From Eubacterium sp. (lineage in GTDB: Bacteria; Bacillota; Clostridia; Lachnospirales; Lachnospiraceae), in assembly GCA_024681515.1 (NCBI GenBank), contig JAILAR010000136.1:1-46462 (forward strand): a stretch of DNA of 46,462 nt, in the 5' to 3' direction. Below are positions 26,473 to 35,421 of the stretch, one piece after another (position 1 is the first letter of the stretch; every line of letters begins with the position of its first letter). A program made the position numbers and the translations under genes. Under the pieces are notes generated by a model. It was not told the DNA's origin and made no database searches. It was given only the letters and a program-made list of their open reading frames with translations.

Positions 26473-26886
26473 ATGAAAAGAACTCGTAAATTAGCGGCAG
26501 CGGCAATCATTCTGATCCTCTGTTTCAGTCTGGAAGGCTGCAGATATACATCTCACTGGAAAGCTACGATGTTTGTTCATACCAATACCAAACACGAGGC
26601 ATCCATGTCCTTCTCTGATTTCGAGGGAACCATGGTTCATACACTGAAGAACGACAGTGATACGAAGGGACGGCTCAGATACTCGGGCAAGATCACCGCC
26701 GGCGAACTGAAAATCTACATCGACGACAACCAGTCCAAGGAAGAGAAGCGTCTTCTCTGCACCCTCCGGGCAGGAGAGGAACTTCCGGAGACGATCTATG
26801 AACCGCTCAATCAGGGAACAGTATACGTCATCGTAGAGACCAGCGGTTCCTGCGAGGACGGGCGCCTGAATTTCGAACTTGAGTGA
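26473..26886 (+). CDS. Small predicted lipoprotein of unknown function
   Basis: A 137-residue lipoprotein: basic start (MKRTRKLAAAA), hydrophobic core and lipobox SLEGC with the cysteine near residue 23. The mature part is beta-rich (FSDFEGTMVHTLK, AGELKIYIDD, GTVYVIVETSG) and reads like a small beta-sandwich exposed on the outer face of the membrane. GGAGG lies five bases upstream; the in-frame ATG at 26446 has no ribosome site. I do not recognise the family. It precedes the trp promoter and has no evident link to tryptophan. Confidence 0.72.
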   Translation: MKRTRKLAAAAIILILCFSLEGCRYTSHWKATMFVHTNTKHEASMSFSDFEGTMVHTLKNDSDTKGRLRYSGKITAGELKIYIDDNQSKEEKRLLCTLRAGEELPETIYEPLNQGTVYVIVETSGSCEDGRLNFELE

Positions 26887-26912
26887 TACCGGTGATTCGT
26901 TCAAAAAACAAG

Positions 26913-26941
26913 TTGACACAGAGGGGAGCCGGTGCTATCAT
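26913..26941 (+). promoter_or_regulatory. Promoter of the trp operon
   Basis: Consensus TTGACA (26913-26918), 17 bases, TATCAT (26936-26941). Transcription would start near 26948, at the head of the T-box leader. Confidence 0.85.
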
Positions 26942-26947
26942 ACAGTC

Positions 26948-27290
26948 AGTTTAATACTTCAAACCGATGAAGCGGAGATAACGGCAGTGATGCCCATACA
27001 GAGAGTCCGGGAAGGTGAGAGCCGGATTGGAAACAAGTTGTCAAATGGACCGCGGAGGGCGCAGTCAAATGAAGCTGACAGGGATGTGCGAGAGAATACG
27101 TCATGCGATCCCGGGAGCTGCAGAGTATTCTGCGACGTGAGGCAGGCGTAACGTGCCGAGGATATGTTGGTATCCTACAGAGCGTACGGCAGGTCATACA
27201 GAACGTTGATCAGAGACCGTAAAACAGGGTGGCACCGCGGATAGTGTATGATTATTCGTCCCTGGCAGAGCATTTGCTTTGCCAGGGTTT
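26948..27290 (+). promoter_or_regulatory. Trp T-box riboswitch with intrinsic terminator
   Basis: tRNA-sensing leader of the trp operon. The specifier triplet TGG (Trp) lies at 27046-27048 in the usual AAA-TGG-ACC setting. The T-box AGGGTGGCACCGCGG is at 27226-27240; its TGGC pairs with GCCA of tRNA-Trp (discriminator G). The terminator stem CCCTGGCAGAGC/GCTTTGCCAGGG (27260-27287) is followed by TTTCTTT and ends about 30 bases before trpE. Uncharged tRNA-Trp should bind and stabilise the antiterminator, raising expression when tryptophan is short. Confidence 0.93.
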
Positions 27291-27319
27291 CTTTATGTTT
27301 GACTGAAAGGAGAAAAGGT

Positions 27320-28837
27320 ATGAACATCACACCGAGTCTGGAACAGGTACGGAAGATCGCGGCTACCGGGGACTACAAGGTATGCCCGGTGAGCACGGAA
27401 CTTCTGTCGGATTTTACCACACCCATTGAAACCATGCGGATCCTGAAATCCGTATCCACCCATTGTTATCTGCTGGAATCCGCCCAGGCCAGCGAGACCT
27501 GGGGCAGATACACCTTCCTGGGCTATGAGCCGAAGCTGGAGATCACATGCAGGGACGGGGAGATGAAGGTGGGAGATCTGAAATTTACCACGCAGGATCC
27601 TTCCGAAAAACTGCGGGAACTGCTGGCTGAATATCGCAGCCCCAGGATCCCGGAGCTTCCGCCTTTCACAGGCGGCCTGGTAGGCTACTTTGCCTTTGAT
27701 TATCTCGGCTACAGCGAGCCCACCATCCGCAGAGAAGTGGAGGATAACGAAGAGTTTAAGGACATGGACCTGATGCTTTTCGACGAAGTCATCGCATTCG
27801 ACAATGTCCGCCAGAAGATCATTCTCATGGTGAACATCAAGCTGGATGCGGTCGAGACTGAGTATGAGCGTGCCGCCCTCCGGCTGAAGGAATTAAAGGA
27901 ACTTCTGATTCATGGTAAGAAGAAGGAGGAGCCGGTCAGCCGTTTGTTGGGAGAGGTAACACCCCTCTTCGACAAAGAGCATTTCTGTGAAATGGTGGAG
28001 CGGGGCAAGAGCCACATCCGCGAAGGAGATATCTTCCAGATCGTGCTTTCCAACCGTCTGTCGGCCCCCTTTGAGGGAAGCCTGCTGGATACCTACCGGA
28101 TCCTTCGGACCATCAATCCGTCGCCCTACATGTTCTACTTCGCTGGAACGGATGTGGAGGTGGCAGGAGCTTCTCCGGAGACACTGGTGAAGCTGGAGGA
28201 CGGAGTGCTGCACACATTTCCTCTGGCGGGGACCCGCCCCAGAGGAAAGACTCCCGAGGAGGATCAGGCGCTGGAGACGGAGCTGCTGGCAGACGAGAAG
28301 GAACTGGCGGAGCATAACATGCTGGTGGATCTGGGCAGAAATGATCTTGGACGCATCTCAAAATTCGGTACGGTACAGGTTGAAAAGCTGCATTCCATCG
28401 AGCGTTTCTCTCACGTAATGCACATCGGTTCCACGGTGCGCGGGGAGATCCGGGAGGACAAAGATGCGCTGCATGCCATCGAGTCCGTGCTTCCGGCAGG
28501 AACATTGTCCGGAGCACCGAAGATCCGGGCTTGCCAGCTCATCGGAGATCTGGAGGGCAACAAACGGGGCATTTACGGAGGCGCCATCGGATACATCGAT
28601 TTCACGGGAAATATGGATACCTGTATCGCCATCCGTATCGTATACAATAAGAACGGAAAGGTATTCGTTCGGAGCGGAGCCGGCATCGTGGCGGATTCCG
28701 ATCCGGAGAAGGAATACCAGGAATGCCTGAACAAGGCGAGAGCGTCTCTCACCGCATTACAAATGGCGGCGGGAATGAATGAAAATGGATCGGATGGGAC
28801 ATCGGAATCGAGAGAACCGGAAAGGAGGGAGAACTGA
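27320..28837 (+). CDS. trpE: Anthranilate synthase component I
   Basis: Makes anthranilate from chorismate with ammonia from TrpG; first step of tryptophan synthesis. The 505 residues include the tryptophan feedback site CYLLESA near the N-terminus and the chorismate-binding core with GDIFQIVLSNR, LVDLGRNDLGR and GTLSGAPKIRA. The start at 27320 has AAGGAGAAAAGG upstream and matches the family; an earlier in-frame ATG falls inside the T-box terminator. The last 15 residues are a charged, nonconserved tail. trpG starts one base after the stop. Confidence 0.97.
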   Translation: MNITPSLEQVRKIAATGDYKVCPVSTELLSDFTTPIETMRILKSVSTHCYLLESAQASETWGRYTFLGYEPKLEITCRDGEMKVGDLKFTTQDPSEKLRELLAEYRSPRIPELPPFTGGLVGYFAFDYLGYSEPTIRREVEDNEEFKDMDLMLFDEVIAFDNVRQKIILMVNIKLDAVETEYERAALRLKELKELLIHGKKKEEPVSRLLGEVTPLFDKEHFCEMVERGKSHIREGDIFQIVLSNRLSAPFEGSLLDTYRILRTINPSPYMFYFAGTDVEVAGASPETLVKLEDGVLHTFPLAGTRPRGKTPEEDQALETELLADEKELAEHNMLVDLGRNDLGRISKFGTVQVEKLHSIERFSHVMHIGSTVRGEIREDKDALHAIESVLPAGTLSGAPKIRACQLIGDLEGNKRGIYGGAIGYIDFTGNMDTCIAIRIVYNKNGKVFVRSGAGIVADSDPEKEYQECLNKARASLTALQMAAGMNENGSDGTSESREPERREN

Positions 28838-28838
28838 G

Positions 28839-29414
28839 ATGATATTACTGATCGATAATTATGACAGCTTCTCCTATAACCTTTTCCAGCTGATCGGAGA
28901 ACTGGATCCGGACATCAAGGTGATCCGGAATGATGAGATGACGGTAGATGAGATCCGTGCACTCGCACCGGACCGGATCATCCTTTCTCCGGGCCCCGGA
29001 AGACCGGAGGATGCAGGAATCATCATCGAGGCGGCAAAAACTTTGGGCCGGGAGATCCCGACGCTGGGCGTGTGTCTGGGACATCAGGCCATCTGCGCAG
29101 CCTTCGGAGCCACCGTGACTTACGCGAAGCAGCTGATGCACGGTAAGCAGTCGGTGGTGAAGGCGGATACGGACAGCCTGCTGTTCCGGGGATTACCGGG
29201 GACTTTCCCGGTGGCCAGATACCATTCCCTGGCAGCGGACGAGGCAACGCTGCCGAAGGAACTGAAGGTTACGGCAGTTACGGAAGATGGAGAAGTCATG
29301 GCCGTGGAGCATACCGAGTATCCCATTTACGGGGTGCAGTTCCATCCCGAATCCATCCTGACACCGGATGGGCGGAAGATGTTGGCCAACTTCCTGGGGA
29401 AGAAGGCTGTGTGA
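28839..29414 (+). CDS. trpG: Anthranilate synthase component II (glutamine amidotransferase)
   Basis: Class I glutamine amidotransferase of 191 residues that supplies ammonia to TrpE. Visible motifs: IDNYDSFSYNL, the nucleophile region LGVCLGHQAI and the catalytic FHPES. The start at 28839 follows AAGGAGGG. It could also serve aminodeoxychorismate synthase, but its place in the trp operon favours tryptophan. A 173-base repeat-filled gap separates it from trpD. Confidence 0.96.
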   Translation: MILLIDNYDSFSYNLFQLIGELDPDIKVIRNDEMTVDEIRALAPDRIILSPGPGRPEDAGIIIEAAKTLGREIPTLGVCLGHQAICAAFGATVTYAKQLMHGKQSVVKADTDSLLFRGLPGTFPVARYHSLAADEATLPKELKVTAVTEDGEVMAVEHTEYPIYGVQFHPESILTPDGRKMLANFLGKKAV

Positions 29415-29418
29415 AAGA

Positions 29419-29453
29419 ATTCTTCGCCATGCTTCACATGGCTCAGAACGACA
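29419..29453 (-). repeat. Hairpin repeat family I, copy B
   Basis: Read on the minus strand: GTTCTGAGC-CATG-tgaag-CATG-GCGAAGAAT. The apical CATG/CATG stem replaces the simple GAA loop of other copies. It lies five bases after the trpG stop. Confidence 0.75.
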
Positions 29454-29493
29454 TGAGCATGTCATCCTCAGAACGATATGAGCATGTCATCCT
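29442..29493 (+). repeat. 25-bp tandem repeat between trpG and trpD
   Basis: CTCAGAACGACATGAGCATG and CTCAGAACGATATGAGCATG, each followed by TCATCCT, are two units offset by 25 bases with one mismatch. They join the end of copy B to the left arm of copy C, as if the array grew by duplication. Confidence 0.75.
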
Positions 29494-29522
29494 GAGCGGC
29501 ATGAAATGCCGCGAAGGATCCT
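29485..29522 (+). repeat. Hairpin repeat family I, copy C
   Basis: TCATCCTGAGC-GGCAT-gaa-ATGCC-GCGAAGGATCC. The apical stem is five perfect pairs and the outer arm is the TCC/GGA form. Confidence 0.8.
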
Positions 29523-29587
29523 GAACGGATAAAACCATGTAATAAAAGAACAAAACGAAGAAAATTTAAAAAAACGGAGGAGACACA

Positions 29588-30619
29588 ATGATCAAGGAAG
29601 CAATCGTTAAGATCGTAAACAAGGAAGACCTGACCTATGATGAGGCCTACGCAGTCATGAACGAGATCATGAGCGGCGAGACCTCCCCCACACAGAATGC
29701 TGCATTCCTGTCGGCACTGTCCACCAAGAGTGCCCGGGCAGAGACCACGGATGAGATCGCAGGCTGCGCAGCTGCCATGCGGGATCATGCAACCAAGGTA
29801 GAGACCGGCATGGAGATCTTCGAGATCGTGGGAACCGGCGGAGACAATGCCCATACCTTCAACATTTCCACCACATCTGCGCTGGTGGCGGCGGCCGGCG
29901 GCGTAAAGGTGGCAAAGCACGGAAACCGTGCGGCATCCTCCAAATGCGGTACCGCGGACTGTCTGGAGGCACTGGGTGTGAACATCCGGCAGAGTCCGAA
30001 GCGCTGCGTGCAGCTGCTGAACGAAGTGGGTATGTGCTTCTTCTTCGCACAGAAGTATCACACCTCCATGAAGTATGTGGGCGCCATCCGTAAGGAGCTG
30101 GGCTTCCGTACCGTGTTCAATATCCTTGGCCCTCTGACGAATCCGGGAACGCCTTCCATGCAGCTGCTGGGCGTATATGATGAGTACCTTGTAGAGCCCC
30201 TGGCACAGGTTCTGGTAAGCCTGGGAGTAAAACGTGGTATGGTGGTGTATGGAATGGACAAGCTGGATGAGATCTCCATGTCCTCCCCCACAAAGGTCTG
30301 TGAGATCCGGGACGGATGGTTCCGCACCACGGTGATCACACCGGAGCAGTTCGGGCTGACCCGCTGTTCGAAGAAGGATCTGGAGGGAAGCACTCCGGAG
30401 GAGAATGCGAAGATCACCATCGGCATCCTCAGCGGTCAGAAGGGACCGAAGAGGGATGCGGTTCTGATGAATGCAGGCGCATCTCTGTACATCGCAGGCA
30501 AGGCAGAGACCATGGCGGACGGCATCAAACTTGCTGCGGAGCTTATTGATTCCGGCAAGGCACTGCAGGTACTGGGCAGGCTCATCGATGTCAGCAACCT
30601 GCCGGATGACGAAGCGTGA
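29588..30619 (+). CDS. trpD: Anthranilate phosphoribosyltransferase
   Basis: Transfers phosphoribose from PRPP to anthranilate. The 343 residues show [17 protein letters not shown] (PRPP site), [21 protein letters not shown] and the [29 protein letters not shown] core. GGAGG lies eight bases before the ATG. The gene stands alone between two repeat-bearing gaps, not fused to trpG as in some bacteria. Confidence 0.97.
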   Translation: MIKEAIVKIVNKEDLTYDEAYAVMNEIMSGETSPTQNAAFLSALSTKSARAETTDEIAGCAAAMRDHATKVETGMEIFEIVGTGGDNAHTFNISTTSALVAAAGGVKVAKHGNRAASSKCGTADCLEALGVNIRQSPKRCVQLLNEVGMCFFFAQKYHTSMKYVGAIRKELGFRTVFNILGPLTNPGTPSMQLLGVYDEYLVEPLAQVLVSLGVKRGMVVYGMDKLDEISMSSPTKVCEIRDGWFRTTVITPEQFGLTRCSKKDLEGSTPEENAKITIGILSGQKGPKRDAVLMNAGASLYIAGKAETMADGIKLAAELIDSGKALQVLGRLIDVSNLPDDEA

Positions 30620-30672
30620 GTCGGGAAATATAAGCAACCGGCCGTGATTAAAGGGGTTGATATCTTCGGCTC

Positions 30673-30702
30673 GTCATTCTGAGCACGAAGTGCGAAGAAT
30701 CC
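30673..30702 (+). repeat. Hairpin repeat family I, copy D
   Basis: TCATTCTGAGC-AC-gaa-GT-GCGAAGAATCC in the trpD-trpC gap. Outer arm is the TTC/GAA form, apical stem AC/GT. Confidence 0.8.
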
Positions 30703-30754
30703 CATGACGAATATCCGGAATGGTTGATGAATGCTCGTTGAAAGGATACAGCCT

Positions 30755-31543
30755 ATGACAATACTTGATCAACTGGCAGAATATGCCGGGATACGTGTGG
30801 AAGAGAAGAAGAGAAGCCTGCCGGAAGCGGAAGTGAGGCGGCTTGCAGAGACCTTTCCCAAGGGTGATTTCCCCTTTGAACAGGCGCTTCGGAAGGAGGA
30901 CATCTCCTTTATCTGCGAATGCAAGAAGGCATCTCCCTCCAAAGGACTTATTGCACCGGATTTCCCGTATCTTTCCATCGCAAAGGAATATGAGGCAGCC
31001 GGGGCGGATGCCATTTCCGTACTGACGGAGCCAAAATGGTTCCTGGGAAATGATGAGTACCTCCGGGAGATCGCAAAGGCGGTCCACATCCCCTGCCTCA
31101 GGAAGGATTTCACCGTGGATCCCTATATGATCTATGAGGCAAAAGTGCTGGGCGCATCGGCGGTACTGCTGATCTGTTCCATCCTTTCGGAGCAGCAGCT
31201 GGCAGAGTATCATTCGATAGCGACGTCCCTGGGGCTTTCGGTGCTGGTGGAGACGCATGATGAGGCAGAGGTCGAGACGGCTCTTCGGATCGGAGCGAAG
31301 ATCCTGGGAGTGAACAATCGGAATCTGAAGGACTTCACCGTGGATACGGAGAACAGCCGACGGCTGCGGGAACTGGTGCCCCCGGATGTGATCTTCGTTT
31401 CGGAGAGCGGAGTCAGCAGCCCGGAGGATGTGCAGCTGCTCCGGCAGTGCGGCGTGGACGCCGTTCTGGTGGGAGAGGCCCTGATGCGGGCAGAAGATAA
31501 GAAAAAGAGACTCCTGGAGTTGAAAGCAGGTGATACATTATGA
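30755..31543 (+). CDS. trpC: Indole-3-glycerol phosphate synthase
   Basis: Closes the indole ring from carboxyphenylaminodeoxyribulose phosphate. TIM barrel of 262 residues with CECKKASPSKGLI, LRKDFTVDPYM, GVNNRNLKDFTVD and VSESGVSSPEDV, all active-site or phosphate-binding stretches. The start at 30755 is favoured by AAGGA upstream and family length; an in-frame ATG at 30731 has no ribosome site. Its stop overlaps the trpF start (ATGATG). Confidence 0.96.
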   Translation: MTILDQLAEYAGIRVEEKKRSLPEAEVRRLAETFPKGDFPFEQALRKEDISFICECKKASPSKGLIAPDFPYLSIAKEYEAAGADAISVLTEPKWFLGNDEYLREIAKAVHIPCLRKDFTVDPYMIYEAKVLGASAVLLICSILSEQQLAEYHSIATSLGLSVLVETHDEAEVETALRIGAKILGVNNRNLKDFTVDTENSRRLRELVPPDVIFVSESGVSSPEDVQLLRQCGVDAVLVGEALMRAEDKKKRLLELKAGDTL

Positions 31544-32175
31544 TGGAAAGCTATGTTGAGGGAAGCACGAAGATCAAGTTCTGCGGACTTCGGACTACGG
31601 AGGACGTGGAGTACGCAAATGAACTTCGTCCGGATTATGTAGGTTTTGTATTTGCAAAAAACAGCAAACGGATGGTGACGGAACGGCAGGCAGAACTCCT
31701 GAAGTCCGCTCTGGAGCCGGGCATCATCAAGGTGGGTGTCTTCGTTCGTGAGGATCCGGAGCGTATCGCCAATCTGCTGCATCATGGGACCATCGACTAT
31801 GTGCAGCTTCATGGCGGTGAAGATACAGAGTACATCCGAAAGCTGAGGAAACTGACCGATCATCCCATCATTCAGGCATTTCGCGTTGATACGAAGGAAG
31901 ATCTGGCAGCGGCGGAGAAGAGCGAGGCGGATTATATCCTTCTGGATTCCGGCACCGGCGGAACAGGAACAGCTTTCAACTGGGAGCTGCTGAAGGGCTT
32001 TTCACGGCCTTATTTCCTGGCAGGCGGTCTGTCCCCCGAAAATGTACGGGAGGCCATCGAAACACTGCACCCTTACGTGGTGGATGTGAGTTCCGGTATC
32101 GAAACCGACGGCAGGAAGGATCCTGCGAAGATGGAAAAGTTTATCGATGTGGTAAGAAGTACAGAAAGTGAGTAA
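31540..32175 (+). CDS. trpF: Phosphoribosylanthranilate isomerase
   Basis: Amadori rearrangement step of tryptophan synthesis; TIM barrel of 211 residues. [18 protein letters not shown] carries the catalytic cysteine, [13 protein letters not shown] and [11 protein letters not shown] follow, and [15 protein letters not shown] with [11 protein letters not shown] holds the catalytic aspartate and phosphate site. It overlaps trpC by four bases and its end overlaps the trpB GTG start by eight, so the three are translationally coupled. Confidence 0.96.
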   Translation: MMESYVEGSTKIKFCGLRTTEDVEYANELRPDYVGFVFAKNSKRMVTERQAELLKSALEPGIIKVGVFVREDPERIANLLHHGTIDYVQLHGGEDTEYIRKLRKLTDHPIIQAFRVDTKEDLAAAEKSEADYILLDSGTGGTGTAFNWELLKGFSRPYFLAGGLSPENVREAIETLHPYVVDVSSGIETDGRKDPAKMEKFIDVVRSTESE

Positions 32176-33370
32176 GACAATGACAAATCCGAACGGACGC
32201 TTCGGCATTCACGGTGGGCAGTACATACCCGAAACGCTGATGAACGCCGTGATCGAGCTGGAAGAAGCATACAATCATTTTAAAAATGACCCGGAGTTTA
32301 ACCGGGAACTGACGGAACTCTTCAACGAGTATGCAGGACGGCCATCCCGTCTGTACTATGCGGAGAAGATGACGAAGGATCTGGGCGGCGCAAAGATCTA
32401 TCTGAAGCGTGAGGATCTGAATCACACCGGCGCGCATAAGATCAATAACGTGCTGGGCCAGGCCCTTCTTGCAAAGAAAATGGGCAAGACCCGGCTCATC
32501 GCAGAGACCGGTGCAGGGCAGCACGGCGTGGCAACTGCTACGGCAGCGGCGCTGATGGGCATGGAGTGCGTGGTGTTCATGGGCGAAGAGGATACCATCC
32601 GTCAGGCTCTGAACGTATACCGCATGCGTCTGCTGGGAGCAGAAGTGGTGCCGGTAAAGACGGGAACCCGTACCCTGAAGGACGCGGTTTCCGAGGCTAT
32701 GCGGGAATGGACTTCCAGGATCGCAGACACCCATTATTGCCTGGGGTCCGTTATGGGACCCCATCCCTTCCCGACCATCGTCCGGGATTTTCAGGCGGTG
32801 ATCTCAAAAGAGATCAAGGAGCAGATGATGGAGAAGGAAGGTCGCCTGCCGGATGCAGTTATTGCCTGTGTGGGCGGCGGTTCCAATGCCATCGGAAGCT
32901 TCTATCATTTCATCGAGGATAAGGGTGTGCGCCTCATCGGCTGCGAAGCGGCAGGACGGGGCATCGATACCTTTGAGACCGCGGCGACCATTGCCACAGG
33001 ACGACTGGGTATCTTCCACGGTATGAAGTCTTATTTCTGCCAGGACAAGTACGGACAGATCGCGCCGGTATACTCCATCTCCGCAGGCCTGGACTATCCG
33101 GGCGTAGGACCGGAGCACGCATGGCTGCATGATACCGGGCGGGCAGAGTACGTGCCTGTAACGGATGAAGAAGCAGTGCAGGCCTTTGAATATCTGGCGA
33201 AGACGGAGGGTATCATCCCTGCCATCGAGTCGGCCCATGCAGTGGCCTATGCACGGAAGCTGGCACCGACACTGGATCCGGAGAAGATCATCGTGATCAC
33301 CATTTCCGGAAGAGGCGACAAGGACTGCGCGGCCATCGCACGCTACAGAGGGGAGGACATCCATGAGTAA
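32168..33370 (+). CDS. trpB: Tryptophan synthase beta chain
   Basis: PLP enzyme joining indole and serine to tryptophan, 400 residues from a GTG at 32168. Key features: [15 protein letters not shown], the PLP lysine in [30 protein letters not shown], and [10 protein letters not shown] for the phosphate. An ATG at 32180 in the same frame is an alternative start; neither has a strong ribosome site and coupling to trpF is likely. It overlaps trpA by eight bases. Confidence 0.96.
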   Translation: MSKTMTNPNGRFGIHGGQYIPETLMNAVIELEEAYNHFKNDPEFNRELTELFNEYAGRPSRLYYAEKMTKDLGGAKIYLKREDLNHTGAHKINNVLGQALLAKKMGKTRLIAETGAGQHGVATATAAALMGMECVVFMGEEDTIRQALNVYRMRLLGAEVVPVKTGTRTLKDAVSEAMREWTSRIADTHYCLGSVMGPHPFPTIVRDFQAVISKEIKEQMMEKEGRLPDAVIACVGGGSNAIGSFYHFIEDKGVRLIGCEAAGRGIDTFETAATIATGRLGIFHGMKSYFCQDKYGQIAPVYSISAGLDYPGVGPEHAWLHDTGRAEYVPVTDEEAVQAFEYLAKTEGIIPAIESAHAVAYARKLAPTLDPEKIIVITISGRGDKDCAAIARYRGEDIHE

Positions 33371-34142
33371 GATTCATGAGGCCTTCGACGGAAAGAAGGC
33401 GTTCATTCCATTTATTACCTGCGGGGATCCGGATCTGGCAACCACCGCAGCAACCGTTCGGGCCATGGCGGCAGCAGGAGCGGATCTGATCGAGCTGGGA
33501 ATTCCTTTCTCGGATCCCACGGCGGAAGGCCCCGTGATCCAGGGAGCAAATCTTCGGGCTCTGTCCGGCGGTGTTACCACGGATCAGGTGTTTGATCTGG
33601 CGCGGGAGCTCCGGACGGACGTTACCATACCCATGGTCTTCATGACCTACGCAAATGTAGTTTTTTCTTATGATGCGGAGAAATTCATCAAAACCTGCAG
33701 CGAGATCGGTATCGACGGACTGATCCTTCCGGATCTTCCCTATGAAGAGAAGGAAGAGTTCCTTCCCATTTGCCGGAGGTATGATGTGGATCTGATCTCC
33801 CTGATCGCGCCCACCTCAGACAACCGGATCGCCATGATCGCCAGGGAGGCGGAAGGCTTTATCTACCTGGTATCCAGCCTGGGCGTCACCGGTACCCGCA
33901 GTGAGATCACCACGGACCTCGGCGCCATCGTGAAGGTGATCCGTGAGAACACGGATGTGCCCTGCGCCATCGGTTTCGGGATTTCCACACCCGAGCAGGC
34001 GGCGAAGATGGCCGGCCTCTCCGACGGAGCCATCGTAGGTTCCGCCATCATCAAGCTGCTGGCGAAGCACGGAAAGGACGCAGCACCTTACGTGGCGGAA
34101 TACGTGAAGTCCATGAAGGATGCGGTTAATTCCGTAAGCTGA
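33363..34142 (+). CDS. trpA: Tryptophan synthase alpha chain
   Basis: Releases indole from indole-3-glycerol phosphate and channels it to TrpB. The 259-residue TIM barrel has the catalytic acids in [16 protein letters not shown], then [22 protein letters not shown], the [10 protein letters not shown] phosphate loop and [10 protein letters not shown]. The start overlaps trpB. It is the last gene of the trp operon; a hairpin follows at 34173-34209 without a T tract. Confidence 0.97.
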   Translation: MSKIHEAFDGKKAFIPFITCGDPDLATTAATVRAMAAAGADLIELGIPFSDPTAEGPVIQGANLRALSGGVTTDQVFDLARELRTDVTIPMVFMTYANVVFSYDAEKFIKTCSEIGIDGLILPDLPYEEKEEFLPICRRYDVDLISLIAPTSDNRIAMIAREAEGFIYLVSSLGVTGTRSEITTDLGAIVKVIRENTDVPCAIGFGISTPEQAAKMAGLSDGAIVGSAIIKLLAKHGKDAAPYVAEYVKSMKDAVNSVS

Positions 34143-34172
34143 TTTACGGCGGAAAAAACAGATAATACCCCG

Positions 34173-34209
34173 GATTATATAGCAGAAGCCATGTGCTTCT
34201 GCTATAATC
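34173..34209 (+). promoter_or_regulatory. Hairpin with an embedded extended -10 (end of trp operon / start of reductase unit)
   Basis: GATTA-ta-TAGCAGAAGC pairs with GCTTCTGCTATAATC around a five-base CATGT loop. The 3' arm contains TGC-TATAAT (-10 at 34203-34208), which could start transcription of the reductase gene at 34288. No T tract follows, so a simple terminator is less likely. Confidence 0.5.
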
Positions 34210-34287
34210 ATGTATGGAGTTGTTTTGCCGCTCATGCGGTTATATGACGGGATGGACATGCCGTCATGCGCTTAGAAGGGGGTACTT

Positions 34288-35406
34288 ATGGCGAAAAAAC
34301 TGGGCTTTGGTCTGATGCGGCTTCCGGAGATCGGGAGTGAGATCGATGTTGAGCAGACGAAGAAGATGGTGGACCTTTTCATGGAACGGGGCTTCACCTA
34401 CTTTGATACGGCACTGATGTATTGCGGCGGACGCAGTGAGGCAGTGGCGAAGGAGGCACTGGTGGATCGTTATCCCAGAGATTCCTTCACGCTGGCAACC
34501 AAGCTGCATTCGGCATTCTTCAGTTCGAAGGAGGAGAGAGACACGGTTTTTGAAGGCCAGCTAAGGAAGACCGGCGTGGATTTCTTCGACTATTATCTGA
34601 TCCATGACGTGAACAGCCACTCCATCGAACACTATGACAGGATGGATGTGTGGAGCTGGATTGCGGAGAAGAAAAAAGCCGGCCTGATCCGGGAGATGGG
34701 ATTCTCCTTTCATGATGGGCCGGAGCTTCTGGACAAGGTGCTGACGGAGCACCCGGAGATGGAATTCGTACAGCTGCAGATCAATTATCTGGACTGGAAC
34801 AGCACGGGCATCCAGTCCCGGAAATGCTACGAGGTTGCCACAAAGCACGGCAAGCCTGTCACGGTCATGGAGCCGGTGAAGGGCGGAACTCTTGCAAATG
34901 TACCGCAGGCCGTATCGCAGCTTTTTAAGGAATATGATCCGGAAGCATCCGTTCCCAGCTGGGCCATCCGCTTTGCGGCCAGTCAGCCCAATGTGCGCTT
35001 CGTGCTGTCCGGCATGAGCAATCTGGCGCAGGTGGAGGATAATACCTCCTACATGCAGGATCTGAAACCGCTGAGTGACGAAGAACTGAAACGGATCTGG
35101 AAGGCAGTAGCCATCATCAACGGAGAAATCGCCATCCCCTGTACCGGCTGCGCTTACTGCGTGGACGGCTGTCCCATGCGGATCCCCATCCCGAAGTATT
35201 TTGCGCTGTACAACGCGGAATTGCAGGAGGTGGAGGGTAAGGGCTGGACACCTCAGGGCGAGTACTACGACAATCTGGCCAAGACAAACGGCAAAGCCAG
35301 TGCCTGCATCCAGTGCGGCCAGTGCGAAGGTATCTGTCCTCAGCATCTGCCGATCATTAAGAACCTGCAGGATGTGGCGCAGCTCTTTGAGAATAATGAA
35401 AACTGA
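34288..35406 (+). CDS. Aldo/keto reductase with C-terminal ferredoxin domain
   Basis: Predicted NAD(P)H- and Fe-S-linked oxidoreductase of 372 residues. The AKR barrel (about 1-275) has FGLMRLPE, the catalytic [14 protein letters not shown] region with Asp and Tyr, and a lysine in ATKLHS. A ferredoxin-like part follows with [12 protein letters not shown] and [12 protein letters not shown], enough for two [4Fe-4S] clusters. This architecture is common in anaerobic Clostridia; substrates are mostly unknown. AAGGGGG lies eight bases before the start. Only 15 bases separate it from the converging gene, and no terminator is seen there. Confidence 0.9.
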   Translation: MAKKLGFGLMRLPEIGSEIDVEQTKKMVDLFMERGFTYFDTALMYCGGRSEAVAKEALVDRYPRDSFTLATKLHSAFFSSKEERDTVFEGQLRKTGVDFFDYYLIHDVNSHSIEHYDRMDVWSWIAEKKKAGLIREMGFSFHDGPELLDKVLTEHPEMEFVQLQINYLDWNSTGIQSRKCYEVATKHGKPVTVMEPVKGGTLANVPQAVSQLFKEYDPEASVPSWAIRFAASQPNVRFVLSGMSNLAQVEDNTSYMQDLKPLSDEELKRIWKAVAIINGEIAIPCTGCAYCVDGCPMRIPIPKYFALYNAELQEVEGKGWTPQGEYYDNLAKTNGKASACIQCGQCEGICPQHLPIIKNLQDVAQLFENNEN

Positions 35407-35421
35407 ATGATTTCATGTGCG

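Noticed and set aside
29415-29587. CRISPR array in the repeat-rich trpG-trpD gap
   Set aside because: The units are unequal, abut one another without unique spacers and fold as hairpins; no cas genes are present.
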